A DNA stretch of 64,000 nt from an uncultured Roseobacter sp. (GCA_947501635.1 CANMWT010000009.1:62001-126000); one strand, 5' to 3'; counted from the stretch's first letter, positions 44,928 to 53,353 are shown. The notes: a model not told the origin generated them from the sequence alone. Translations and numbers: made by a program.

Positions 44928-46271
44928 ATGTCAGACAGCAACACCGCACTTGCACCAGTCGAATGGCACTATGATGTGCCGCGGTCCATCAAATACCAAA
45001 CCGTTATCGGCCTGCTGCTGATTGTCCTCACCTTCGGCGGCTTTAGTCTTTGGGCCTTTCGCGCCCCACTCGCCGCTGCGGTTATTGCGCAAGGCAGCTT
45101 TGTCGCGACCGGTCAGAACAAAATTGTTCAACACTTGGAAGGCGGTGTGATCGAAGAAATCCTCGTCAACGAAGGTGACGAGGTAGAGGCCGGGCAAATG
45201 ATCCTGCAGCTTGAGCAGACCGCTGCAAAAGCAAACAAACGCGAATTGGCGATCCGGAAAGCCCGCCTTGAAGCCACCGCGACACGTCTGCTGGCCGAAT
45301 ACGCCGGACTGGAACAGCTTGCCTACAGTGATAGTCTGATCGAGCAAGCGCAAAAAGACCCCGAAATAAACAACATCCTGCAAAACCAGTCGCTGGCTTT
45401 CAGCCTCGCGAAATCCTCGCTGGAGAACGATCTCACTCTGTTGGAAAGCAATATCAGCGCGCTGGATATCCGTGCCATCGGATATAAGACGCAACTGTCG
45501 TCGCATAACCGGCTGGTCGATCTGCTGCGCGAGGAATTCGAAGACAAGTCGCAACTGCTTGAAGAAGGTTTGCTCCGACGCTCAGAGGTCAACGCGCTGC
45601 ACCGCGCATTGATCGAAGCCGAGGGTCAGGTGGGCCGTCTTGACGCACAAGTACACGAGATTGAACAGCTGCGTCTCAAGCATGAAACGCAAATCAAAAA
45701 AGCAAAAAGCATCTACCGCGAAACCGCTTTGGACGAGTTGCATGTCATCCAGAGCGAGCTGGAAAGCGTGCGGGAGAAATGGCGCAAAGCGGAAAACGTC
45801 CTGACCCGTTCTTTCGTGACGGCCCCGGTTTCAGGCACAGTCGTCAGACTGCACTATTTTACAGCAGGCGGCGTGATTGAAACCGGCAAACCGATTGCCG
45901 AAATTCTGCCCGCGAAAGCGCCCTTGATTGTGGAAACACTGGTGTCGCGGACCGACATCGACAGTGTGAAACCAGGTCAGCCGGCAATGGTCAGATTGTC
46001 GGCTTTAAATGCGCGCACGACCCCCGTTTTGAATGGCACCGTCGAATATGTCTCGGCCGACTCCATCACCGATGCGTCCGAAGGCTATGCGCGCGAAGTG
46101 TATGTCGCCCGCATTTCACTGACGCCTGAAGAATTGGCGCGCGCAAAAGACTTCGTACCGACGCCCGGCATGCCCGCGGAAATCATGATCGAAACCGCGG
46201 AACGCACCTTCGCGCAATACCTTGCGAAACCGGTTGTCGACAGTATGAGCCGCGCCTTTCGCGAGCAATAA
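44928..46271 (+). CDS. Type I secretion membrane fusion protein (HlyD/PrtE family)
   Basis: A 447-residue periplasmic adaptor. A single N-terminal membrane anchor (YQTVIGLLLIVLTFGGFSLW) is followed by the first half of a lipoyl-like domain (GGVIEEILVNEGDEVEAGQ), long coiled-coil helices (residues about 95-300, LESVREKWRKAENVLTRSF) and the second half of the lipoyl domain (VTAPVSGTVVRLHYFTAGGV), then a beta-barrel domain. It links the ABC exporter at 42960 to an outer-membrane factor. Translation starts 6 bases after the ABC stop. Convergent with the outer-membrane factor gene. Confidence 0.95.
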   Translation: MSDSNTALAPVEWHYDVPRSIKYQTVIGLLLIVLTFGGFSLWAFRAPLAAAVIAQGSFVATGQNKIVQHLEGGVIEEILVNEGDEVEAGQMILQLEQTAAKANKRELAIRKARLEATATRLLAEYAGLEQLAYSDSLIEQAQKDPEINNILQNQSLAFSLAKSSLENDLTLLESNISALDIRAIGYKTQLSSHNRLVDLLREEFEDKSQLLEEGLLRRSEVNALHRALIEAEGQVGRLDAQVHEIEQLRLKHETQIKKAKSIYRETALDELHVIQSELESVREKWRKAENVLTRSFVTAPVSGTVVRLHYFTAGGVIETGKPIAEILPAKAPLIVETLVSRTDIDSVKPGQPAMVRLSALNARTTPVLNGTVEYVSADSITDASEGYAREVYVARISLTPEELARAKDFVPTPGMPAEIMIETAERTFAQYLAKPVVDSMSRAFREQ

Positions 46272-46331
46272 CCGCAGGTTTCAGGTGCCGGCGGACGGCG
46301 ATGATTACCACAGTCCACCGCGCCGGAGTGT

Positions 46332-47708
46332 CTAATTCGCAGCCACGGTAACTTCCGGTACACCTGCCAGCCATCCCTTGCCGACCGAAACCTGCAACCT
46401 TGTCCAGCTTGCGGCCCAATCCCGTGTCGACAGCGCCAGCTCAAGTTGATTGAACAGAAGATTTCTTTCTGCATCCAACAGGTCGATGATCGTCACGGCG
46501 TTGTTTTCGTAACTGGTACGCGACAAGTCGACCACTTCCCGCGCCGTACTCGCAGCCACACCATAAGAATTGACTTGCCGGCGCTGGAAATTGGTGAATG
46601 CCAGCGATGTCTGGGTTTCTTCAACCGACCGCAGCACTTGTTGTCGGTACAAAAGTTCGGCTTCGCGCGCACGCGAAATCGCAATATCCCTGTTGGCAGA
46701 CCGCAATGGCAGACTAAGAAGCGGCACAGTGATCGACGGGCCAAAAGACCAACTGCTGCCCGGCCCGAGGGAAGTGACATTTCCCAAAATTTCAAGCGAT
46801 GGATACAGCTGCGCTTCGGCCACGCCAATATCGGCAACAGTTGCGGCAAAGTTCCGTTCCGCCGCTTTCACATCCGGTCGGTTGCGCAGCAAATCCGCCG
46901 GAATGCCCGCAGACATATTGCGCAGTGGACGTGGCTGCCGACCGCCTCTGTTCATGCGGTTCAGCAAATTTACAGCAGGTTGATTCACCAATGTCGCCAT
47001 ACGGAAAACATTCGCCTGATAATTCGCTTCAAGAACGGGCAAGGACGCTTCGGCCGTGGCCAGCAAAGATCTTGCCTGTGCACTCTCCAGGCTCGTTGCC
47101 TCTTCTCTGGCCAGTCGCCGTTCCACGAAATCAAGGGTTTCGCGCCGGCTTGCTATGGATTGCCGCGTGATCCGCGCCGCGGTCTGGAAATACCGCGCGG
47201 AAATGTAGCTGCCGACCACGTCAGCCAGATAAGCCAGCCGGACCGTTCCAACATCAAGGTTGGCTGCATCAAGTCGCGCGAGGCTTGCTTCGCGCCCTCT
47301 TCGAAATCCGCCGAAAAGATCAAAAACAAATGCTGCATCCGCTGTCGAGAATGTATCCTCATCGATGTTTCCATCCGCAATTCTGCCACGACGGGCATCT
47401 GCAGAGACATCGCCTTCCACCTGCGCATTCAACCCGGTGCGACGTATACCGGCCTCGGCCGCTTTTATGCGTTCCAGTGCAATTCGGATATCGAAGTTTT
47501 GTCGCAATCCGATATCGACAATCTCGTTCAGCAGCGGATCTCCAAGATCGCGCCACCACGTGATGCTTGCGGCCTCCATCAATGGAGTTGCCTGTGCTCC
47601 AACGAAAGTCGGTGGAACGGTTATTTTTGGTTCTTGATAGTCTTGACCGGCAATCGTGCAACCCATTACCGAAGACATCAGAACCACACCCAATGGCTGT
47701 GCTTTCAT
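46332..47708 (-). CDS. NodT/TolC-family outer-membrane factor lipoprotein
   Basis: A 458-residue outer-membrane factor. The start at 47708 gives MKAQPLGVVLMSSVMGCTIA, a lipoprotein signal with lipobox VMGC; an upstream in-frame ATG at 47792 adds 28 residues and is rejected. Two repeats of helical hairpins follow (for example ALERIKAAEAGIRRTGLNAQ and LLRNRPDVKAAERNFAATVA, the latter typical of NodT). It forms the outer-membrane duct, most simply for the type I exporter encoded convergently 60 bases away. A role with an RND pump is possible, since NodT relatives often serve those. Confidence 0.9.
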   Translation of the reverse strand: MKAQPLGVVLMSSVMGCTIAGQDYQEPKITVPPTFVGAQATPLMEAASITWWRDLGDPLLNEIVDIGLRQNFDIRIALERIKAAEAGIRRTGLNAQVEGDVSADARRGRIADGNIDEDTFSTADAAFVFDLFGGFRRGREASLARLDAANLDVGTVRLAYLADVVGSYISARYFQTAARITRQSIASRRETLDFVERRLAREEATSLESAQARSLLATAEASLPVLEANYQANVFRMATLVNQPAVNLLNRMNRGGRQPRPLRNMSAGIPADLLRNRPDVKAAERNFAATVADIGVAEAQLYPSLEILGNVTSLGPGSSWSFGPSITVPLLSLPLRSANRDIAISRAREAELLYRQQVLRSVEETQTSLAFTNFQRRQVNSYGVAASTAREVVDLSRTSYENNAVTIIDLLDAERNLLFNQLELALSTRDWAASWTRLQVSVGKGWLAGVPEVTVAAN

Positions 47709-48207
47709 GATGTTATTCTTTCTTAAATCGGTTCGTGCAGACCAAAATGACAAGTCGGGTCCGCTTGCTAAGACAGCATAACACAAAATCATGTAAATTT
47801 ACATGTATTTTGATTATTTTCAATTAGTTATATGTTTTTATTGAAGCGTTGAGGCTTCCGTTCTGCAAGTGATTTCAACAGGCCCCGCCAGTCGACGGTT
47901 GGGCAGCTGAGAATACCCCACGGCAACGTGATCCAAATCCCGGATCATCCTTGTTTTGGGATGCGATGCGGTCTCGTGTACTGATTTCACTGTTACGCCA
48001 AGCCAAAAAAGCAAAGCTTGGACCGGGCACAAGAAAAGACTGGGCACAAGAAAGCAAGACAGCTCGCGCGCCGCGCGCAGCAACTGCCACCGCACAAATA
48101 CAAAAAGGGGCTGACGAACCGCATCACTGGCCGTCAGCCCAAAGCACAAATAATGATTTAATACAGGTAATTACCCGCTCAAGCTAAAGTTAAATCCTAA
48201 GCAGATT
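47709..48207. other. Intergenic region with AT-rich palindrome, no convincing gene
   Basis: About 500 bases between the divergently placed outer-membrane factor gene and the end of the puc operon. It holds an AT-rich segment (47780-47830) with the perfect 16-base palindrome listed separately. A 103-codon minus-strand frame at 47838-48149 has no ribosome site or recognisable family. No terminator hairpin with T tract was found for the puc operon here. Confidence 0.5.
47790..47805. promoter_or_regulatory. Perfect 16-base palindrome upstream of the outer-membrane factor gene
   Basis: CATGTAAATTTACATG is a perfect inverted repeat about 82 bases upstream of the outer-membrane factor start, in an AT-rich promoter-like stretch. 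It contains TGT-N6-ACA, not the TGT-N12-ACA spacing of PpsR sites, so it is more likely a site for another dimeric regulator. Confidence 0.45.
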
Positions 48208-49251
48208 TTACCGCCGCTTTAACGTCGACAGCCCAAACAGCTTGGAGAAAGAAAACGCTCTTTCGCCCGCGGTCGAGGATTCGCCATGCTTGACCACCAG
48301 CGGCAAGATGGCATCCGCCATCCGTGCATGGCGTGGAAAGGCATAAGGATCGGACGGCTTGCGCTTGCTGAGAAGCGGAATTGGGAAACTGGCCATACGC
48401 GCATGCCGCGGGAAGGCATAAGGATCCGCCGGCTTGCGCTTGCTTATCAGCCGGATCGGGAAATTGGCCATGCGTGGCCCGCCCGGGATCAGCGCGTTTG
48501 TCCCAGTCTTGCCGTTGATAAGATGCGGGAACGGCCAGTTGGCCATCCGTGTGTGTCGGCCAATCACCGAACCGGTGTAGGGCTTGCGGCGGCTGGTCAG
48601 TGGGATGGGGAAATTCGCCATCCGCGCATGGCGCGGGAAAGCGAATTTATCCGACGGTTTACGCTTGCTTATCAGGGGGATAGGATAATTTGCCATGCGC
48701 GCGTGGCGCGGGAAAGCGAAATTGTCGGCAGGTTTGCGACGGCTTATCAGCGGGATGGGGAAATTCGCCATCCGTGCGTGACGCGGGAAGACAAACGCAT
48801 CCGACGGCTTACGACGACTGATAAGTGGGATGGGCCAATCCGCCATGTAATACCCAGCTGGCGTGCGGTCTCGCGACCGGCTGAGCATAAGCGGGTGATC
48901 GTTGAGAATTGTCGCTGTCCGACCAGGGCGGTCTTTGACATAGACCTCTTCCACCAAGTCGCCCATGTCAGCGGCACCAAGTTCGGCTGTGACCTGACGG
49001 GTCAGCTTTGCAACACCCAGAGGCTTGTAAGTCGCTTTCGCCAGCAATACCGAACCACCTGATTTCAGACGCTCGGCATAGGCTTTGGCCGTATCTTCAT
49101 TGACATGCTCAGCTGTGAGCGCTTCGACAACTTCCGCTGGATCAGTGAAGATCAGCAAGTCTTTTCTGGGAAACCCTTCAAACTGCAGCGTTCGCTTGAC
49201 GTCCAAGCAGGTTGATGCGCTTTCGAAGTACCGCGTTATCACTTGTGTCAT
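48208..49251 (-). CDS. puc-operon protein with seven 25-residue tandem repeats
   Basis: A 347-residue protein coupled to pucC by a 4-base overlap. Residues 1-110 form a small alpha/beta domain (VITRYFESASTCLDVKRTLQ, FPRKDLLIFTDPAEVVEALT) that looks like stress-protein 17M/YflT-type domains, weakly. Residues 136-310 are seven repeats of exactly 25 residues, consensus MANFPIPLISRRKP followed by SDxFAFPRHAR, with a partial eighth copy (MADAILPLV). Copies 4 and 5 are the most divergent. The DNA repeats (75 bases, 48322-48846) are diverged, so the peptide is under selection. A Ser/Phe/Leu-rich tail with KRR ends it. No signal or clear membrane span. Position suggests a role in LH2 assembly or membrane organisation; family unknown to me. 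Confidence 0.72.
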   Translation of the reverse strand: MTQVITRYFESASTCLDVKRTLQFEGFPRKDLLIFTDPAEVVEALTAEHVNEDTAKAYAERLKSGGSVLLAKATYKPLGVAKLTRQVTAELGAADMGDLVEEVYVKDRPGRTATILNDHPLMLSRSRDRTPAGYYMADWPIPLISRRKPSDAFVFPRHARMANFPIPLISRRKPADNFAFPRHARMANYPIPLISKRKPSDKFAFPRHARMANFPIPLTSRRKPYTGSVIGRHTRMANWPFPHLINGKTGTNALIPGGPRMANFPIRLISKRKPADPYAFPRHARMASFPIPLLSKRKPSDPYAFPRHARMADAILPLVVKHGESSTAGERAFSFSKLFGLSTLKRR

Positions 49252-50708
49252 GTCAGCTCCATTGATTTGGGTTGTTGCTCTGACCCGGCTATTTTGTAAG
49301 CGTCAGGGTCGGCAACACTGTTGTTTTTCCGTCGGTCCTTCAAGAATGGCAACGTGACCAGCATTGCCAGTAACAAAAATACGATCTCTACCGAGAATAC
49401 AAAATTGTAGGGCGTTTGCGGCGCGTTTCCAGCGATATGCTGGAGCCCTACAATCAGGTCGCGCACAATCCCCGCAAGCGCGATACCAACGCCCGCAGCT
49501 GTGGCCTGCACAGCGCCCCAGGCACCAAGAGACAGGCCGATCTGATGCGCCGGCGCAGACCTGATGGTCGCCGTCAGCGTTGCATGGCCAAAAAGGCCCG
49601 TGCCCAGACCAATCAGAAAAGTGCCCAGCAAAAACAGCGGTATCACGGAAAGCGTGGACGACAGAATGATCGCGAAAAAACCCGGTATCCCTATGGCCGC
49701 ACCGATGATTGAATAACGCACGGGCGACGCGCCCTGCCCCAGGACCTTTGACGCTACGCCAAAGCCAATCAGGGTCCCAAGCGCAAACAGGGCGGTCAGC
49801 TTGGTTGTGTTGGCAACCGAAAGCCCCAACACCTGACCGCCGTAAGGCTCCAGCAGCACATCGGCCATTCCGAACCCAAACGTTCCCAACCCGATGATGA
49901 CCAGCAAACGGATCATGCCCGGGCGCTGGATCAATGCGTTCCAGGCTTCACCAAACTGCATGGGGCGCGCTTCTTTCATGGCGCGGGCACGCCCGCGATC
50001 GCGGGCCTCCTGCTGCCACATCGCGACCAGGTTCAGCACCGCCGTTGTGACTGCAACACCTTGAATAACCTGAATAAGCCGTCCAGGCGTGTAGTTCTCA
50101 AGCAGGGCGCCAAAAACCAGAGCGCTGAACACCATGCCAAAGAGCAGCATGACATACATCAGACCCACGACTTTGGGCTGGTCTTCCTGAGCTACAAGAT
50201 CAGTGGCCAGCGCCAGACCAACCGTCTGGACGATATGAACGCCTGCACCGACCAACAAAAAGGACAAAGCGGCAGAGCCATATCCCAGCCAGAGCGGCGC
50301 ATCATAGGACTCTCCGTAGCCCGACAAGACAAGAAGCGCGAAAGGCATGATTGCGAAGCCACCGAACTGGTAAAGTGTCCCTTTCCAGATATAGGGCACG
50401 CGGCGCAACCCGAGAGCGGAGACATGCACATCGGACTTAAAGCCGATCAAAGTCCGGAACGGCGCAAATAGCAACGGCAGTGCAAGCATGACGGCCACCA
50501 GCGATGCGGGCACTTCCAGCTCTACGATCATCACGCGGTTCAGGGTCCCCACAATGAGAACCAGCGCCATACCAACCGTGATCTGGAACAGTGAGAGCCG
50601 CAGCAATCGCGACAGGGGAACATCTTTGCTGGCGACATCCGCAAAAGGCAGATACTTCGGGCCGATCGCCGAAAGCTTCCGCGTTGCGAATGCACGATAG
50701 TCAAACAT
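49248..50708 (-). CDS. pucC: PucC, light-harvesting 2 assembly MFS-type protein
   Basis: A 486-residue member of the BCH/PucC family of the major facilitator superfamily, with about twelve hydrophobic helices. Characteristic stretches include RLLRLSLFQITVGMALVLIV, GTLNRVMIVELEVPASLVA, PFRTLIGFKSDVH, GLRRVPYIWKGTLYQFGGF and GLFGHATLTATIRSAPAHQI. PucC is needed for LH2 assembly or bacteriochlorophyll delivery in the intracytoplasmic membrane. It lies downstream of pucA, separated by a strong hairpin, and overlaps the repeat-protein gene by 4 bases. Expression probably follows the puc promoter via partial read-through. Confidence 0.93.
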   Translation of the reverse strand: MFDYRAFATRKLSAIGPKYLPFADVASKDVPLSRLLRLSLFQITVGMALVLIVGTLNRVMIVELEVPASLVAVMLALPLLFAPFRTLIGFKSDVHVSALGLRRVPYIWKGTLYQFGGFAIMPFALLVLSGYGESYDAPLWLGYGSAALSFLLVGAGVHIVQTVGLALATDLVAQEDQPKVVGLMYVMLLFGMVFSALVFGALLENYTPGRLIQVIQGVAVTTAVLNLVAMWQQEARDRGRARAMKEARPMQFGEAWNALIQRPGMIRLLVIIGLGTFGFGMADVLLEPYGGQVLGLSVANTTKLTALFALGTLIGFGVASKVLGQGASPVRYSIIGAAIGIPGFFAIILSSTLSVIPLFLLGTFLIGLGTGLFGHATLTATIRSAPAHQIGLSLGAWGAVQATAAGVGIALAGIVRDLIVGLQHIAGNAPQTPYNFVFSVEIVFLLLAMLVTLPFLKDRRKNNSVADPDAYKIAGSEQQPKSMELT

Positions 50709-50770
50709 GTTCCAAGCCGTTTTTCGCAGGACTACCAGCCTGCGAGGCCGGCCCCTGCGGTGAAAGAAGG

Positions 50771-50796
50771 GGGCCCGCGAAAATAACCGCGGGCCC
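50771..50796 (-). terminator. Strong hairpin between pucA and pucC
   Basis: GGGCCCGCG and CGCGGGCCC form a perfect 9-base-pair G/C stem with an 8-base loop, directly after the pucA stop. In Rhodobacter puc operons a similar hairpin stabilises the abundant pucBA message and reduces pucC transcription; the same role is likely here. Confidence 0.75.
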
Positions 50797-50801
50797 AGTT
50801 T

Positions 50802-51155
50802 TTATTGAGTAACAACCGAGTAGGTTTCGGCCGTCGCCGAGGTCGCATGGACCTCCGGCGGCGCAAGGATCGCTTTGACCGGTGTGCCGTCTGACAGGAT
50901 AATGGTCACTTCGCGTGCCCCATCCACAGACTGCGTCGTATAAGACGCCTTGGCCGCATCCGGATTATCCAGCATCGTCGCCGCTGCCGTCTGATCACCT
51001 GAACCCAGTTCTTTGCCCGACAGGAAGTCAGACACCCACGATGTATTGCTGAGAACAGCAACATGCACCGCGAACGATCCAACAGCTACCGCGCTCAAAA
51101 ACAGTGGTACACCCACAGTTGGCTTAACAACGAGCCACATCTTTGCATTATTCAT
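50802..51155 (-). CDS. pucA: Light-harvesting 2 alpha polypeptide with long C-terminal extension
   Basis: A 117-residue protein. Residues 1-47 are a standard LH2 alpha chain: MNNAKMWLVVKPTVGVPLFL starts the single membrane helix, and the axial His of bacteriochlorophyll is in SFAVHVAVLSNTSW. The helix ends near FLSGKELG. The following 65 residues (TAAATMLDNPDAAKASYTTQ and onwards) form a periplasmic-side extension rich in Thr/Ala/Val, not seen in the usual 54-60-residue chains. Extended alpha chains are known in Rhodobacter sphaeroides puc2A, which is much longer. Encoded after pucB with a 12-base gap; AGGCAC precedes the ATG. Assembles with PucB. Confidence 0.9.
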   Translation of the reverse strand: MNNAKMWLVVKPTVGVPLFLSAVAVGSFAVHVAVLSNTSWVSDFLSGKELGSGDQTAAATMLDNPDAAKASYTTQSVDGAREVTIILSDGTPVKAILAPPEVHATSATAETYSVVTQ

Positions 51156-51167
51156 GACGTGCCTCCT

Positions 51168-51323
51168 CTATCCCAGCCACGGGGTCGCTGCCGCGACCAG
51201 TACATGAGCCAGCAACGCGATCGCGCCAAAAACGCGCGTCCCGTCTATGAGGTAGCTATGCACCTCCTCGGCCTCTTCTAAAGTCAGCCCTGTTGGCCAG
51301 ACCTTGTCTTCGTCGTCCGCCAT
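51168..51323 (-). CDS. pucB: Light-harvesting 2 beta polypeptide
   Basis: A 51-residue LH2 beta chain. It reads [20 protein letters not shown] then [20 protein letters not shown], with the B800-side His in EEVHSYL and the B850 axial His in [15 protein letters not shown]. The start at 51323 has GGAGG seven bases before it; an upstream in-frame ATG at 51377 would add 18 unrelated residues. First gene of the puc operon, under two PpsR-type sites. Binds bacteriochlorophyll a and carotenoid with PucA as an alpha/beta pair in the photosynthetic membrane. Confidence 0.93.
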   Translation of the reverse strand: MADDEDKVWPTGLTLEEAEEVHSYLIDGTRVFGAIALLAHVLVAAATPWLG

Positions 51324-51412
51324 ATCCGGTCCTCCGCTTATTGACGTACATGAGCGTTTCCAGACGACGTGCCTCATCCGGGAAACAAGTTAGGCGCACA
51401 GTAGGAGAAGAG

Positions 51413-51456
51413 TGTCAGTATTTATTTACATAATCAAGTGTAAACTAGTGATTACA
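51413..51456. promoter_or_regulatory. Tandem PpsR/CrtJ-type operators in the puc promoter
   Basis: Two TGT-N12-ACA elements are seen: 51413-51430 (TGTCAGTATTTATTTACA) and 51439-51456 (TGTAAACTAGTGATTACA), separated by 8 bases, 90-130 bases upstream of pucB. This spacing and sequence match the known pairs bound cooperatively by PpsR/CrtJ, the aerobic repressor of photosynthesis genes. They overlap an AT-rich stretch able to serve as promoter for the minus strand (TTTACA then AATACT, 16-base spacer). Confidence 0.75.
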
Positions 51457-51787
51457 TCTTTATTTGCGCTCTCACATGTGAAGGACAAGTCACCGTGCGC
51501 ACAGAATTTGTCTTTGTGCGACCCGTCGCCCGGCACCTTTGGAAAACAACCTTTTTCTATTACCTTTAGGTAGTTGCCTGCAAAAAGAGCACTGGAAACC
51601 AGCTCAGCTAACTTGCCTGCCCAAAGTTTCAGCAAATGGCGGAAGTCACTGCGGTCTTGCACTATCCCCGTCTAAAGTGGCCATCTGGGCCGCGCTTTCG
51701 GTGTGGCTTAAGAACCAGTCAGCAGAATCAAAGCCCCTGGCACAGCGTGACGCGGCACCGCGACGTCCCTCCGGCGAGCGCACCCGC
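51457..51787. other. Intergenic region upstream of the puc promoter
   Basis: About 330 bases between the puc operators and the ABC ATPase stop. There is a CACATGTG palindrome at 51473-51480 near the puc promoter. Frames crossing this region continue into the ATPase gene antisense and carry no family signature. No gene is called. Confidence 0.5.
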
Positions 51788-52519
51788 TCACTTCAGCGCC
51801 CGGGCCAAAAACGCGCGCGTTTCTGGCTTTTTCGGCGCACCGAACATGTCTTGTGGTGTGCCCTCTTCCAAAACCCGACCGTTGTGCAGAAAACAGACCT
51901 TGTCAGCGGCTTCGGCGGCAAATCCCATCTCATGCGTTGCCAAGACCATCGTCATGCCCTGATGTTTCAACGTGACCAGAACGTCCAGTACTTCGCCAAC
52001 CAGCTGCGGGTCGAGCGCAGAGGTGATTTCGTCAAACAACATCACCTCGGGCCGCATCGCCAACGCGCGGACGATCGCAACCCGCTGTTGCTGACCGCCG
52101 GAAAGCTGGTCGGGATACTGCGCCATGTGCTCAGACAGGCCAAAGCGTTCGAACAGTTCTGATACTTCAGGCACAAGTTCCCCGCGCGTGCGTCCGTGCA
52201 CGCGTCTCGGGGCGAGCATGGCGTTGTCAAGCGCGGTCATATGCGGAAACAGGTTGTAGCTTTGGAATACCATGCCGATGCGCGCGCGCACGTTCTGCGG
52301 GTTCAGACCGGGTACCGAGATATCCTCGCCATCGAGATAAATCGCCCCATCCTCTATCGGCTCCAGCAGGTTCACGCAGCGCAACAGCGTGGATTTGCCC
52401 GCACCGGACGCGCCGATCAGACAGACCATCTGCCCTGCCTTTACCACAAGATCAATTCCGTCGCATACTGCTTTGTTTCCGAAGCGCTTTACAACTCCTT
52501 CCAGCACCAGTTTTTCCAT
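51788..52519 (-). CDS. Polar amino-acid-type ABC transporter ATPase
   Basis: A 243-residue ATPase of the GlnQ/HisP group. Walker A is LIGASGAGKSTLLRCV, Q-loop MVFQSYNLFPHMT, signature LSGGQQQRVAIVRAL, Walker B VMLFDEITSALDP (with I instead of P after the catalytic Glu, unusual but known) and H-loop LATHEMGFA. The start at 52519 shares one base with the permease stop (TGATG); a longer frame to 52927 lies inside the permease gene and is rejected. Last gene of a three-gene importer operon. Substrate unknown, probably an amino acid or opine-like compound. Confidence 0.92.
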   Translation of the reverse strand: MEKLVLEGVVKRFGNKAVCDGIDLVVKAGQMVCLIGASGAGKSTLLRCVNLLEPIEDGAIYLDGEDISVPGLNPQNVRARIGMVFQSYNLFPHMTALDNAMLAPRRVHGRTRGELVPEVSELFERFGLSEHMAQYPDQLSGGQQQRVAIVRALAMRPEVMLFDEITSALDPQLVGEVLDVLVTLKHQGMTMVLATHEMGFAAEAADKVCFLHNGRVLEEGTPQDMFGAPKKPETRAFLARALK

Positions 52520-53352
52520 CAGCGCCGATCCCGCATTTGCCGCGCCATCAGATGGTCCGCATAGCGCGTTGCCGGAATTGTCACGACCAGAAAAATAAGT
52601 GCCGCCCCCACATAGGGTGTGAAGTTGGCAAGCAGTGATTTGAAGACACCGGCTTGCCGAAAGATTTCGACCGGCCCGATAAAGCTCAGCAGCGAGACAT
52701 CCTTTTGCAAAGCGATCAGCATGTTCATCTGGGACGGGACAACATTGCGCACCGCCTGTGGCAACACCACATCGCGCATCACCTGCCGTTCGGACAGGCC
52801 CAGCGACAAGGCAGCCGCGCGCTGGCTGTGATGCACGCTGTCGATCCCCGCGCGGAATATTTCGGCGACATAGGCTGAATACGTCAGGATAAGCGCCAAA
52901 GATCCCCAGATGTAGGGAGAGTTCCAAGGCCGCGGCAACCCCAGCCCCGGAATTCCAAAACCGATAAGGTAGACCGTCAGAATGACAGGAACACCGCGAA
53001 AGATGTCAGTAAAGGCGGCACCGAAGATGCGCAGCGGAAACAGCGCGGGTGATTTCACATCGCGCGCAAGGGCGATCAGCAGCCCCAGCACCGCGATGGC
53101 GGGCGCGCACCACGCAAAGATCATCACGTTGACCCAGAATGCCTCCAGAAGTTTCGGGAAGGACTTGGCAAACACCTCTGCATTGAAAAAGCTGTTCCGG
53201 ACCTTGTCCCACCCCGGTGCAAGCGGCACCAGAACTACAAGTGCCGCAACCACGCCAGCCGTGCTTGCCGAGGCGACGATCAGCGCCCGGCGGCGCTGCT
53301 GTGCCTCATAGCGTTCGCGACGGGTCAAACCCGTGGCTGACGGCCTGAACAT
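52519..53352 (-). CDS. Polar amino-acid-type ABC transporter permease
   Basis: A 277-residue permease of the HisM/GlnP class. A positively charged N-terminus (FRPSATGLTRRERYEAQQRR) precedes about five membrane helices (FWVNVMIFAWCAPAIAVLGL, WGSLALILTYSAYVAEIFRA). The EAA coupling loop is SQRAAALSLGLSERQVMRDV followed by VLPQAVRNVVPSQMN. It follows the binding-protein gene by one base and is coupled to the ATPase gene. A single permease gene suggests a homodimeric channel. Confidence 0.92.
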   Translation of the reverse strand: MFRPSATGLTRRERYEAQQRRRALIVASASTAGVVAALVVLVPLAPGWDKVRNSFFNAEVFAKSFPKLLEAFWVNVMIFAWCAPAIAVLGLLIALARDVKSPALFPLRIFGAAFTDIFRGVPVILTVYLIGFGIPGLGLPRPWNSPYIWGSLALILTYSAYVAEIFRAGIDSVHHSQRAAALSLGLSERQVMRDVVLPQAVRNVVPSQMNMLIALQKDVSLLSFIGPVEIFRQAGVFKSLLANFTPYVGAALIFLVVTIPATRYADHLMARQMRDRR

Positions 53353-53353
53353 A

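Noticed and set aside
47838-48149. 103-codon minus-strand frame in the gap between secretion and puc genes
   Set aside because: No ribosome site, no recognisable family, Cys/Arg/Leu composition unlike neighbours.
48322-48846. Regular 75-base repeats that could suggest a CRISPR array
   Set aside because: The whole unit is coding, in frame, with diverged copies and no unique spacers; it is a protein repeat.
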